Source: Lachnospiraceae bacterium
GTDB lineage: Bacteria > Bacillota > Clostridia > Lachnospirales > Lachnospiraceae
DNA length: 39,991 nucleotides
Assembly (NCBI GenBank): GCA_024699045.1
Contig: JAILQK010000187.1
Coordinates: forward strand, 1 to 39,991
Direction: 5' to 3'
The notes under the pieces are model-generated. The model worked only from the letters and a program-made list of their open reading frames with translations. It was not told where the DNA came from and did no database searches. Of the stretch, positions 1 through 7,673 are shown one piece after another (the first letter of the stretch is position 1; each line of letters starts with the position of its first letter). A program made the position numbers and the translations under genes.

Positions 1-717
1 GTTGATTATGTAGCTTATTACGGTGAGCTTATAAAAGCTGAAGACTGTGACGTTGAGATCATTTTTGCCAATCAGCCGAAAGCGATCCTCGAATATACAA
101 AGAATATCATCAACTGCGACATCCATACCAGGGCAAGGACCGGAAGGATCCTTCGCGATGGAGGCGCAGAAAAAGTCATAGGACTCGACGGGATCATGGA
201 CGCTCCGGTCGACGGCAGCGGATGCAATGAAAAATACGGACTTCTCGGCTCAAACAAAGCAACCGAGGAGCAGGTAAAGCTTTTCCCGAGGGATTGCAAG
301 AACCTGGTCCTTGATATCCAGAAGCGTGTGCTGGATCAAACCGGAAAGCATGTAGAGGTCATGGTATACGGTGACGGTGCATTCAAAGACCCTCAGGGTA
401 AGATCTGGGAGCTCGCGGATCCGGTGGTATCTCCTGCCTTTACCGACGGACTTATAGGTACCCCCAATGAACTCAAGCTGAAATATCTGGCCGATAACGA
501 TTTTGCGCACCTGTCCGGAGACGAACTCAAAAAAGCGATATCAGAGAGCATCAAGGCCAAGGACGCAAACCTCGTCGGAAAAATGGCAAGTGAGGGAACG
601 ACACCCCGACAGCTCACCGATCTGATCGGCTCCCTGTGCGACCTCACCTCAGGTTCAGGAGACAAAGGAACCCCTGTTGTTCTGGTTCAGGGCTATTTCG
701 ATAACTATACCAACTGA
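1..717 (+). CDS. Coenzyme F420-0:L-glutamate ligase-like protein, 5' end missing
   Basis: The reading frame is open from base 1, so the N-terminus lies outside the window; 238 codons are visible before the TGA at 715-717. The C-terminal part contains MVYGDGAFKDPQGKIWELAD, then a PVVSPAF segment and TDLIGSLCDLTSGSGDKGTP. From memory, these are the signature stretches of the roughly 390-residue clostridial proteins annotated as F420-0:L-glutamate ligase (CofE-like, Pfam F420_ligase). True CofE adds glutamate to the F420 tail in the cytoplasm. Clostridia of this kind are not known to make F420, so the real substrate is probably another carboxylate or peptide (inference). It is convergent with the antiporter gene, only 16 bases away. 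Family membership is fairly likely; the reaction is unknown. Confidence 0.6.
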   Translation, partial: VDYVAYYGELIKAEDCDVEIIFANQPKAILEYTKNIINCDIHTRARTGRILRDGGAEKVIGLDGIMDAPVDGSGCNEKYGLLGSNKATEEQVKLFPRDCKNLVLDIQKRVLDQTGKHVEVMVYGDGAFKDPQGKIWELADPVVSPAFTDGLIGTPNELKLKYLADNDFAHLSGDELKKAISESIKAKDANLVGKMASEGTTPRQLTDLIGSLCDLTSGSGDKGTPVVLVQGYFDNYTN

Positions 718-733
718 TCCGGTCTGACGGTCC

Positions 734-1987
734 TCATGCGCTCAGCAGGCTGTAGACCCGTTTCATGGACAGTCCCTGGATCACGGTCGTAAAGAAAACA
801 ATGGCATAAGTACAGCCAAGCACGATATGATAAATATCATCCGGAAGCATGGAATTGGTACTCATGGCGAGGGCTATGCTGAGCCCTCCCCTGAGGCCTC
901 CCCAGGTAAGCAGGGAACAAAAATTCACTCTGCCGTAGCCATCAGGCAGCTTCCCTATGATAAAAGTACTCACAAACAGACTTCCGAATCTTCCCAGCAG
1001 ATTACAGATGATCGCAAATACCGAAAGGACTATCACATGCGGCATCTGAAGGATCCGTATAAAGGTCAGGCCAAGTATCACATAAAGGATCGAATTCAAA
1101 AGACTGTCAAGGATCTCCCAGAAACCGTCAAATTCCTGAAGATCGAGCGCTCCGTTTTTGTCCTCGTTTATTCCTCTCAATGTTGAGAACAACACCCCGC
1201 AAACCACCGAAGCGATGGCTCCCGAGCAGGAAAAGATCTCACAAAGCCAGTATGCCATGGCTACCGTCAGAAGACTTATATAGATCCGTCGCTTACCGTC
1301 CTGTGTCTTAAGGAACAGCACATGGAATAACAAAGTGACTGCCGCCCCTATGATAACGGCTCCCAGGATCTCCCTGAACATCACGGCAAAGAAGCCTTCA
1401 CCCGCATCCTGAGTCACCATTCCCGAAAAACACACAAAAAGGGCTACTCCTACCCCGTCATTCAAAAGGGATTCTCCTTCTATTATGAAACCCGTATCCT
1501 TCGGGAGTCCGAATTTATTCAATATGCTTGTAGCCGCTATCGGATCCGTGGGCGCAACTATGCTCCCGAACATCAGACACATCGGCAGTGAAAACGGCAT
1601 TCCCGTGATCTTCGCCACCCCGTAAAACAGTCCCCCGTAAAAGATCGCCCCCAAAAGCGTACATATTACGGAAAGAACGCCTATCGGACGCGCCAGTCTC
1701 TTAAAATCGGAAAGCTTCATATGACACGATCCGGCAAAGAGCATAAAACAGAGCACGCCGTTCATAAGGTACTTCTCGACATCAAAAAGCTGCATATCCT
1801 TAAGCTTCGCCAGCTCTCCGTTCCCGTTAGCGCCGACCGCGATCAGGGCGATCACTCCCGCTACCGCTATGGAAAACAGCATAAGGGAGATCTCATATGT
1901 CAGCTTGGTGACCTTCTCATTAACAAACCCTATGATTACTACCAGAAAAAGTATCAGTACCGTATAAAACAGAAAATTGATCGACAT
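734..1987 (-). CDS. CPA1-family sodium/proton antiporter
   Basis: The protein has 417 residues, a normal length for bacterial CPA1 (NhaP/NhaK-type) antiporters, and is hydrophobic throughout with about a dozen membrane segments. The diagnostic core is APTDPIAATSILNKFGLP followed by IEGESLLNDGVGVALF; the Asp of the ND pair is the expected ion-binding acid. A late LTWGGLRGGLSIALA stretch is also typical of the family. It should exchange cytoplasmic Na+ (or K+) for protons. It lies 94 bases downstream of the ClC gene on the same strand and may be co-transcribed, which would pair cation and anion handling. The AAGGAG upstream of the ATG is rather far (about 14 bases), so the start is less certain than the family. 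Confidence 0.88.
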   Translation of the reverse strand: MSINFLFYTVLILFLVVIIGFVNEKVTKLTYEISLMLFSIAVAGVIALIAVGANGNGELAKLKDMQLFDVEKYLMNGVLCFMLFAGSCHMKLSDFKRLARPIGVLSVICTLLGAIFYGGLFYGVAKITGMPFSLPMCLMFGSIVAPTDPIAATSILNKFGLPKDTGFIIEGESLLNDGVGVALFVCFSGMVTQDAGEGFFAVMFREILGAVIIGAAVTLLFHVLFLKTQDGKRRIYISLLTVAMAYWLCEIFSCSGAIASVVCGVLFSTLRGINEDKNGALDLQEFDGFWEILDSLLNSILYVILGLTFIRILQMPHVIVLSVFAIICNLLGRFGSLFVSTFIIGKLPDGYGRVNFCSLLTWGGLRGGLSIALAMSTNSMLPDDIYHIVLGCTYAIVFFTTVIQGLSMKRVYSLLSA

Positions 1988-2081
1988 CTTATCTGACTCT
2001 GCTCCTTCCTCTCAATAAAAACGGATCATCGGCCCTTATCGTATCATAAAGCCGGGTTTCCGACCAGCCGCCTCTCCCCTC

Positions 2082-3317
2082 TCAGGCCCTTCCGGGCTTA
2101 AAAACCCTGCCAAACTGCGCCCCCGCTGCGGCACATACGAATATCAGCAGCAGTATCTTTACCGGAAAACATAAAAGCAGCAGCAACGAGACCGCAACCG
2201 GTTTCTTTAGCTGCGCCCCAAGCACGGATGCCGTTACTGCCGCAGCCGCAAATGCCGCATGCGGCATCGGATCGGAAAAAACGATCGATACCAGGGCAAA
2301 TCCCATACAGGTACATGCATAAATGAGAGGAAAGAAATGTCCCCCCTTCATTCCGAAGTTTATGCAAAATCCCGTCATAAAAAGCTTCAGCAGACATATT
2401 CCGATAAGCACATAGGGACTGTAAGCCGTAAAAGTGCCCATGAGCTCCCCCATCTGTTCCTCTCCGGAATACATCACAAGCGGGGTGGCAATGACCATGA
2501 TCCCTATGACCACACCGCATATAGTCTCACGCAAAACCACCGGAACCCTCCCCGCTATCTTCGAGGTAAGTCTTTCGGACAGCTCAAAGAGAATATATAT
2601 GACTATCCCGACCGGGATATATACCAGAAGCATCAGATAATCGGTGATCCCCGCCAAAGCCTCGGCAAAGCTCGGAAATCCGCTCATGGCCGCGCCGAAG
2701 GTTTTATTAAGGATGCTTACTACAAAAAAGCTTGCCGCTGTCGAAAGTCCGTACAGAAAAAGCTTGCTGCCCTTTGACATCGGAGGCACGATACTGTCCT
2801 CATCCTCTTCGACAGCAAGTATCCCGAATAAGGGAGAATGAAAGAGCTGCCCCAAAGTAACGGCTTCCCCCAGTTCAGAAAACACTTCAATGTTTTGCTT
2901 TGCATAGGTCACATTGTCGCCCACCCAGTAACAAAGACCCGCTATTATACCGGTAAGTCCGGCTTCGGGTCCGACGCTGGCACCGATCGCAAGGGGTATC
3001 AGGGCACAGACCAGCATTTGGGGCATGGAGCCGTACTCATAGCGTTTATCGGTTTTGATCTTCCCCATGACGACCTGAAGCTCCTCGGGATAATCTCCAC
3101 TCTTCTTATGCAAAAGACCGGTGAGAAGTCCTCCTGCGGCGCAAATAAAAACACTCGTGATTTTTAAGCCTGAAAACGCGGGCAGCTTCTCCCACAACAA
3201 TACTGAGAAAAGCCCGGTCGCCTTTAAGAGTCCCCATATAACTGATCCCGCAAAAGCCCCCAGCAATACCGTTAACAAAATAAGCCTTACGAAATTGATA
3301 ATCTTTTCCTTTGACAT
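2082..3317 (-). CDS. ClC-family chloride channel or transporter
   Basis: A polytopic protein of about 411 residues. The segment LAIGASVGPEAGLTG matches the conserved ClC selectivity-filter helix (GxxxGPEGP-like), and GMKGGHFFPLIYACTCMGFA matches the second conserved block (GxxxGxFxP-like). Family members are Cl-/H+ exchangers, fluoride exporters or channels; the sequence does not decide which. I chose the ATG at 3317 because the next residues (MSKEKIINFVRLIL) fit the usual ClC N-terminus and an AAAGGA lies just upstream. An upstream ATG at 3368 gives 17 more residues, but they are encoded partly by a 22-bp tandem repeat and are not family-like. Transcription probably starts near 3474 from the promoter at 3481-3509. 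Confidence 0.85.
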   Translation of the reverse strand: MSKEKIINFVRLILLTVLLGAFAGSVIWGLLKATGLFSVLLWEKLPAFSGLKITSVFICAAGGLLTGLLHKKSGDYPEELQVVMGKIKTDKRYEYGSMPQMLVCALIPLAIGASVGPEAGLTGIIAGLCYWVGDNVTYAKQNIEVFSELGEAVTLGQLFHSPLFGILAVEEDEDSIVPPMSKGSKLFLYGLSTAASFFVVSILNKTFGAAMSGFPSFAEALAGITDYLMLLVYIPVGIVIYILFELSERLTSKIAGRVPVVLRETICGVVIGIMVIATPLVMYSGEEQMGELMGTFTAYSPYVLIGICLLKLFMTGFCINFGMKGGHFFPLIYACTCMGFALVSIVFSDPMPHAAFAAAAVTASVLGAQLKKPVAVSLLLLLCFPVKILLLIFVCAAAGAQFGRVFKPGRA

Positions 3318-3355
3318 GGATCCTTTCACGTCCTCATCCTGCACATTCACCTTCC

Positions 3356-3420
3356 CGGTCCTGCCCATCGCTCATACCGGTCCTGTTCATCGCTCATCCC
3401 GGTCCTGCCATCTCTCATTC
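3356..3420. repeat. 22-bp tandem repeat, three copies, in the ClC leader
   Basis: Three imperfect copies begin at 3356, 3378 and 3400. Each starts cggtcctg and contains catcgctcat or a close variant. On the minus strand each unit carries one or more ATG triplets. Because 22 is not a multiple of three, copy-number changes would shift the frame of any start codon upstream of 3356. Confidence 0.85.
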
Positions 3421-3459
3421 CGCTCCTCCGTACATAAAAGGGACGTCTGTATTCTTCAT

Positions 3460-3488
3460 TTGACAGCATTCCCTCAAAAGATTATAAG
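3460..3488 (+). promoter_or_regulatory. Sigma-A promoter for the metallo-beta-lactamase gene
   Basis: A perfect -35 TTGACA (3460-3465), a 17-base spacer and a -10 TATAAG (3483-3488). Transcription would start near 3495, giving a leader of about 65 bases before the ATG at 3561. Confidence 0.75.
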
Positions 3489-3509
3489 AGCAAACTATAC
3501 GTTGTGCAA
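3481..3509 (-). promoter_or_regulatory. Divergent sigma-A promoter for the ClC/antiporter genes
   Basis: Read on the minus strand: TTGCAC (3509-3504), a 17-base spacer and a perfect TATAAT (3486-3481). Its -10 overlaps the -10 of the plus-strand promoter, so the two cannot be occupied together. The start point would be near 3474, with a leader containing the 22-bp repeats. Confidence 0.65.
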
Positions 3510-3523
3510 ACACTTAAAAATAT

Positions 3524-3535
3524 GGCGCATGCGCC
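3524..3535. promoter_or_regulatory. Perfect 12-bp palindrome, possible operator
   Basis: GGCGCATGCGCC is perfectly palindromic. It sits just downstream of the predicted plus-strand start site and just upstream of the minus-strand -35, a position from which a bound dimer could affect both promoters. Operator function is inferred from position only. Confidence 0.4.
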
Positions 3536-3560
3536 TTTGTTATGCTATGATTTAAGCGCC

Positions 3561-4418
3561 ATGGGAAAGAAATGCAGCAATAAAGCAAAACTGATAATAA
3601 TCGCCGCAAGCGCAGTCCTGATCGCGATCATCTGCCTCATCTGCCTGCAGCGGTCCGACAGCGCTGAAAGCCTTACCATAACCAATCTCAATGTCGGGAA
3701 AGCAGATTCCGCGGTGATCGCCTGTTCCGGACAGATCGGGGTGATCGATACCGGGACGGAGGATTCCTATGACAGGATCGACTCCTTCTTAAAAGAGATC
3801 GATGCTTCCGGGATAAGCTTTCTCTTACTGACTCACTACGATAAGGATCATATCGGGAGTGCTGTAAAACTCCTTGAAAACTATCAGATCGACACGGTCT
3901 ATCTCCCTGATTATGTCAGTGAAAAGGCCCTTTATCCCCCGCTTATGGAATACCTCTCGAAAAAAGACTATGCCGTATCGGTTAATTCGATCACCAAAAT
4001 AAAGCTTGGAGACTCGGACATAGACATTATCCCCGCGGAGGATCCCGATTCGCTGCTTGAGAACGAAAACAACCGCGACAATGATATGTCTCTGGTATGC
4101 ATGCTCAGTTATAAGGGGTATCGCTTCCTGTTCACGGGAGATATAGAAAATGACCGGATGAAGCAGATGCTGAAGTCCTCATACGATCTTTCCTGTGACT
4201 GGATCAAGATCCCTCACCACGGAGTCTATGATAAAAAACTCGGCGATCTTCTGGACAGATCCGCCCCCTCCTACGCCGTCATAAGCACCTCCGAAGAAAA
4301 AGCCCCCGAAGAAAAGATGATCAGACTTCTTGACGAACGGTCGATAAAATACTGCTGCACGATGAACGGGGATGTGACCACCCGCTGCAACGGCATGTCT
4401 GTAAGCTGTTCACAGTAG
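3561..4418 (+). CDS. Membrane-anchored metallo-beta-lactamase hydrolase (ComEC C-terminal type)
   Basis: A 285-residue protein counted from the ATG at 3561, which precedes MGKKCSNKAK and one hydrophobic segment (about residues 11-30), so the catalytic domain is probably outside the membrane. The metal motif THYDKDHIG (His92, Asp94, Asp96, His97) is intact. The later FTGDIE and IPHHGVYD segments supply the downstream Asp and His ligands typical of ComEC/Rec2-type MBL domains. There is no ComEC channel domain, so this is a stand-alone hydrolase, perhaps acting on nucleic acid or phosphodiesters (inference). A longer version from 3504 is possible but would place its start almost at the predicted transcription start. 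Gene family is confident; substrate is not known. Confidence 0.8.
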   Translation: MGKKCSNKAKLIIIAASAVLIAIICLICLQRSDSAESLTITNLNVGKADSAVIACSGQIGVIDTGTEDSYDRIDSFLKEIDASGISFLLLTHYDKDHIGSAVKLLENYQIDTVYLPDYVSEKALYPPLMEYLSKKDYAVSVNSITKIKLGDSDIDIIPAEDPDSLLENENNRDNDMSLVCMLSYKGYRFLFTGDIENDRMKQMLKSSYDLSCDWIKIPHHGVYDKKLGDLLDRSAPSYAVISTSEEKAPEEKMIRLLDERSIKYCCTMNGDVTTRCNGMSVSCSQ

Positions 4419-4429
4419 GCCTGTTACAA

Positions 4430-4458
4430 TTGACAAACCCCTGTTTCTTGGATATTAT
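4430..4458 (+). promoter_or_regulatory. Sigma-A promoter for the ArsB/NhaD-type permease
   Basis: TTGACA (4430-4435), a 17-base spacer and TATTAT (4453-4458). It starts 12 bases after the stop codon of the preceding gene. An AAGGAG at 4484-4489 lies 5 bases before the ATG at 4495. Confidence 0.75.
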
Positions 4459-4494
4459 TTCGTGAAAGATACAACGGATATATAAGGAGAAAAA

Positions 4495-5763
4495 ATGAAA
4501 ACAGTTGCTATAATACTTTTTGTGGCCATGTATGTCTGTCTCATCGCCTTACCCAAAAAAAGAGCGATAGTAGCTTTATCAACCGCAGTGATCTTCCTCA
4601 TCCTTGGGATCTTACCAATAAGCAAGCTCCCCACAGCCATAGACTGGAACGTTCTCCTTATGATCCTCGGGACACTGCTTCTGGTTGATTACTTTATAGA
4701 ATCAAAAATGCCCAATTTCATTGCAGACAAGCTCCTGGACATCGCTCCGAATGTAATGTGGGTCACTATACTGATGTCATTATTCTCCGGTATAATATCC
4801 GCCTTCATCGATAATGTGGCAACGCTTCTGATGGTCGCTCCGGTGGGACTTGCAGTCTGTAAAAAACTTAAGATCAATCCGGTGCCCATGATCATCTCGA
4901 TCGCGGTATCCTCAAATCTGCAGGGCGCCGCCACTCTGGTCGGAGATACGACCTCGATAATGCTCGCTTCATATGCCGGAATGGACTTTAATGATTTCTT
5001 CTGGATGAACGGAAAACCCGGAATCTTTTTTGCCGTTGAGCTTGGAGCGCTGGTCACAATCCCGATCATGATGTTCCTTTTCAGAAAAGATAAGGAGCCC
5101 GTGGTCTCTACGGAGAAGACGGTCGTCACCGATTATGTTCCGACCATCATGATGATCGCACATGTAGTATTTCTGGTTATCGCATCCTTTATCCCGGACA
5201 AGCCTGAAATAACAAATGGTATGATATGTATGCTCTGCGGCGTGATAGGTATCATCTGGGAATACTGCAAAGATAAGGATAAAGACCGCGTAATACGTAT
5301 AATCAAAAACCTGGATTACGATACTCTCCTGCTCCTCACCGGCCTTTTCGCCGTGATCGCAGGGATCACCGAGGTCGGTCTTATCAATGACCTTGCGGGC
5401 ATCATCGCCTCTGTCGGCGGAACGAATATCTTCCTGCTGTTTACCATAGTAGTCTGGGGATCAATGCTGATCTCCGCTTTTATCGACAATATCCCTTACG
5501 TAGCCACCATGCTTCCCGTGCTGCAGGGAGTTACGGCAGCAATGGGCGTTGAGCCGTTCCTGCTCTATTTCGGACTGCTGTGCGGCGCCACTTTGGGAGG
5601 TAATATCACTCCGGTGGGCGCAAGCTGCAATATCGCGGGTGTCGGGATGCTTAGAAAAGAAGGCTACGAAGTCTCTTTTAAGGATTTCGGAAGGATAGGA
5701 ATTCCCTTTACTTTAGCCGCAACCCTGTCAGCTTATATCTTCCTCTGGATCGTCTGGCACTGA
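4495..5763 (+). CDS. ArsB/NhaD (ion transporter superfamily) permease
   Basis: A 422-residue polytopic membrane protein with internal two-fold symmetry. The motif SAFIDNVATLL in the first half is mirrored by SAFIDNIPYVATM in the second, each within a re-entrant-loop context. Other conserved pieces are SSNLQGAATLVGDTTSIML and GATLGGNITPVGASCNIAG. These are hallmarks of the SLC13/ArsB/NhaD/CitMHS group, which move arsenite, Na+/H+ or dicarboxylates. No arsR or arsC is adjacent, so an anion or Na+ role is at least as likely as arsenite efflux. It has its own promoter and a strong ribosome binding site. It ends 8 bases from the convergent hydrolase gene. Confidence 0.85.
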   Translation: MKTVAIILFVAMYVCLIALPKKRAIVALSTAVIFLILGILPISKLPTAIDWNVLLMILGTLLLVDYFIESKMPNFIADKLLDIAPNVMWVTILMSLFSGIISAFIDNVATLLMVAPVGLAVCKKLKINPVPMIISIAVSSNLQGAATLVGDTTSIMLASYAGMDFNDFFWMNGKPGIFFAVELGALVTIPIMMFLFRKDKEPVVSTEKTVVTDYVPTIMMIAHVVFLVIASFIPDKPEITNGMICMLCGVIGIIWEYCKDKDKDRVIRIIKNLDYDTLLLLTGLFAVIAGITEVGLINDLAGIIASVGGTNIFLLFTIVVWGSMLISAFIDNIPYVATMLPVLQGVTAAMGVEPFLLYFGLLCGATLGGNITPVGASCNIAGVGMLRKEGYEVSFKDFGRIGIPFTLAATLSAYIFLWIVWH

Positions 5764-5771
5764 AAAGACTC

Positions 5772-6941
5772 TTATTCCAAAAGCCCTATCCCGATATCAT
5801 AAGGCTTTCCCCCGGTCTGATCGTAAAGCCATTCAGCCATTGTGATATCTTCAACCTTTTTGGAAGCAAAAGTTATCTCTTTTAATGCCGTATGAACGGT
5901 CCCTCCCTTACCAACCGCATAAGGCAGCATCGGCCAGTCAAAAATATAGAAATGGAAATCATCCGTTATCGCCTTAAGCTGCCCGACCATTTCTTTGAGC
6001 TGCCCGTAAAACGCATCCTGAACATCCTTGTCGGTCGTATATTGTTTTGTCATGATATCGTTATAATAAGAGCTAAGCAGGTAATCCCTTGTGCTGCTGG
6101 CATAAAGATACCTGAAACGGTCTCCGTGATCTCGATAGAGCGATTCAAACCAGTCAACGGTCGGATTATCACTGTGGAGCCTCTCCACAAAGCTCTCGTC
6201 CGCATGCCATACCTCGGCGGCAGTCCTTTTCCAATCCTTGTACAATAAAAGTCCGCTGTCCGAAAACAGGGTGATGTCATCGCAATCAGAATAATATTTA
6301 TCTGATATTTCTCCGGCAAGCGCCGGTACCGCAAAAGCCCCGGCCGAGTTTCCCGCCACCAGGATCCTGTCGGGTTTCTCGAACAGTCTGCAGGCGACCT
6401 TCATGGATTCATTGAAGTTTTTGTAGCCGGCAAAATAAAGGATCTCATCCTCTCCCGCCTCTGATCTGTATTCAAATTCGGAATTTCCGATATGAAAATC
6501 CCCGGTCGCATAGGTTATTACGATAAAATTCCAATCGGAAAAAGGATTTGACGGATTCCTGGTATTTGTGATCCCTATGTTGATGTTCATCAACTGTGTA
6601 AAAGGTCTCAGATTGTTCCAATAGAAATTCGGAAGTCCCGCCGCAACCTTTCCTCCCGTCACAGGTCTTGCCGCAGTGTATTCATTCCACGCAACTCCGC
6701 CGCCTGAAAGGATTATGACCAGATGATCGTTCTTTCCCTTACTGATATATGTATGATATCCGCTCCCGTCTCCTGAGATTCCCTCGGGAAGAGATATCCG
6801 GTACCATTTCATCGGCTCCGGAACCTGCTCCGGATCGTTCAGATCAAGATCGTCGGCTTCAAGCCTGTTCTCAATTGTCTTACCTATGGTCTGTTCTACA
6901 TAATCACCGATCTTTTTGGCTCTGTTTATATCGATCTTCAT
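5772..6941 (-). CDS. Pectin-acetylesterase/Notum-like serine hydrolase
   Basis: A 389-residue alpha/beta hydrolase. An oxyanion-type LSGGGVAWNEY (about residues 79-88) and YATGDFHIG (about 144-152) match the GGGWC and YCTGDxHxG blocks of pectin acetylesterases and Notum. The nucleophile elbow VAGNSAGAF places the catalytic Ser at 199. LFSDSGLLL and GGTVHTAL may supply the Asp and His. I see no signal peptide, so it probably acts inside the cell, unlike plant PAEs. It deacylates an unknown ester. It is the last gene of the zapA-to-hydrolase cluster, 47 bases after the DUF6320 gene, with AGGAG 8-9 bases before the ATG. Placed next to an acyltransferase, it could remove the same acyl group (inference). 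Confidence 0.72.
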   Translation of the reverse strand: MKIDINRAKKIGDYVEQTIGKTIENRLEADDLDLNDPEQVPEPMKWYRISLPEGISGDGSGYHTYISKGKNDHLVIILSGGGVAWNEYTAARPVTGGKVAAGLPNFYWNNLRPFTQLMNINIGITNTRNPSNPFSDWNFIVITYATGDFHIGNSEFEYRSEAGEDEILYFAGYKNFNESMKVACRLFEKPDRILVAGNSAGAFAVPALAGEISDKYYSDCDDITLFSDSGLLLYKDWKRTAAEVWHADESFVERLHSDNPTVDWFESLYRDHGDRFRYLYASSTRDYLLSSYYNDIMTKQYTTDKDVQDAFYGQLKEMVGQLKAITDDFHFYIFDWPMLPYAVGKGGTVHTALKEITFASKKVEDITMAEWLYDQTGGKPYDIGIGLLE

Positions 6942-6988
6942 ATATGGTTACTCCTGTAAAAGCACACAACATCCCGGATCTTCCGATA

Positions 6989-7672
6989 TCAAACCGAGAA
7001 CCTTCTGCCCAGAGCCGTCTTCAGATCCCTGAACCTGAAAACAATCATTCCGGCCATAAATATAAGATATACCGTGGTCACAATGACCGCCGGCAGCTCC
7101 AGCGGATTAAGTCCGAGTCTGATAGGAATGTACTGCAGCAATGAAGCTGCGGTATTGACCACGATATAGGTCACATATTCGCTCGGTCTGAGGTTTGTCA
7201 GCAATGCGATCGCCACCGTGATGACGCCAAGTCCCAAAAGCAGGGCCGGGACGACCCATGAATAAGACCAGCCGTGCAGTCCGGTCATATGATCCACATA
7301 AATGTTTACAGCTACCGCAACATAAGCCTCCACCGTAAGAAGCTTGATTATATTACTCCTTATATACATCACGACCAGAACATCAAGCCATCCAACAAAT
7401 ATCCCGAGCATGGTAAGTCCGACCCAGGGCATATCCTCCGGCAGGAGCCTCTGCAACGCTCCGAAGGAGATTTCAAGCGCTAAAAATACAAACGTCGCTA
7501 TCCTTATGAAAGTAAATGAGCTTATACGGTGCTCAATAACCGGAAACGCCTTTATTCCGGCGGTTTCAGGCACCTGCACATCATCGGGGACATCGGATAT
7601 CTGCCCCATACAAAGCGGGCAGTTTGCTTTCCTGCCCCTTATCACTATTTTGCATTTCGGGCAAAAACACAT
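6989..7672 (-). CDS. DUF6320-like membrane protein with zinc ribbon
   Basis: A 227-residue protein with an N-terminal zinc ribbon (CFCPKC and CPLC, about residues 2-21) followed by about six hydrophobic segments. The ATG at 7672 is preferred because GGAAAG lies 7 bases upstream and the stop codon of the acyltransferase gene ends just one base before it. An ATG at 7687 would overlap that gene. The architecture and its position beside a condensation-fold acyltransferase match what I recall of DUF6320 proteins in Lachnospiraceae; no function is established. It may anchor or regulate the acyltransferase at the membrane (inference). Confidence 0.68.
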   Translation of the reverse strand: MCFCPKCKIVIRGRKANCPLCMGQISDVPDDVQVPETAGIKAFPVIEHRISSFTFIRIATFVFLALEISFGALQRLLPEDMPWVGLTMLGIFVGWLDVLVVMYIRSNIIKLLTVEAYVAVAVNIYVDHMTGLHGWSYSWVVPALLLGLGVITVAIALLTNLRPSEYVTYIVVNTAASLLQYIPIRLGLNPLELPAVIVTTVYLIFMAGMIVFRFRDLKTALGRRFSV

Positions 7673-7673
7673 G

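Noticed and set aside
2041-2076. Terminator between the ClC and antiporter genes
   Set aside because: A six-pair stem with two G-U pairs and a poor T-run; too weak to call, and the two genes may be co-transcribed.
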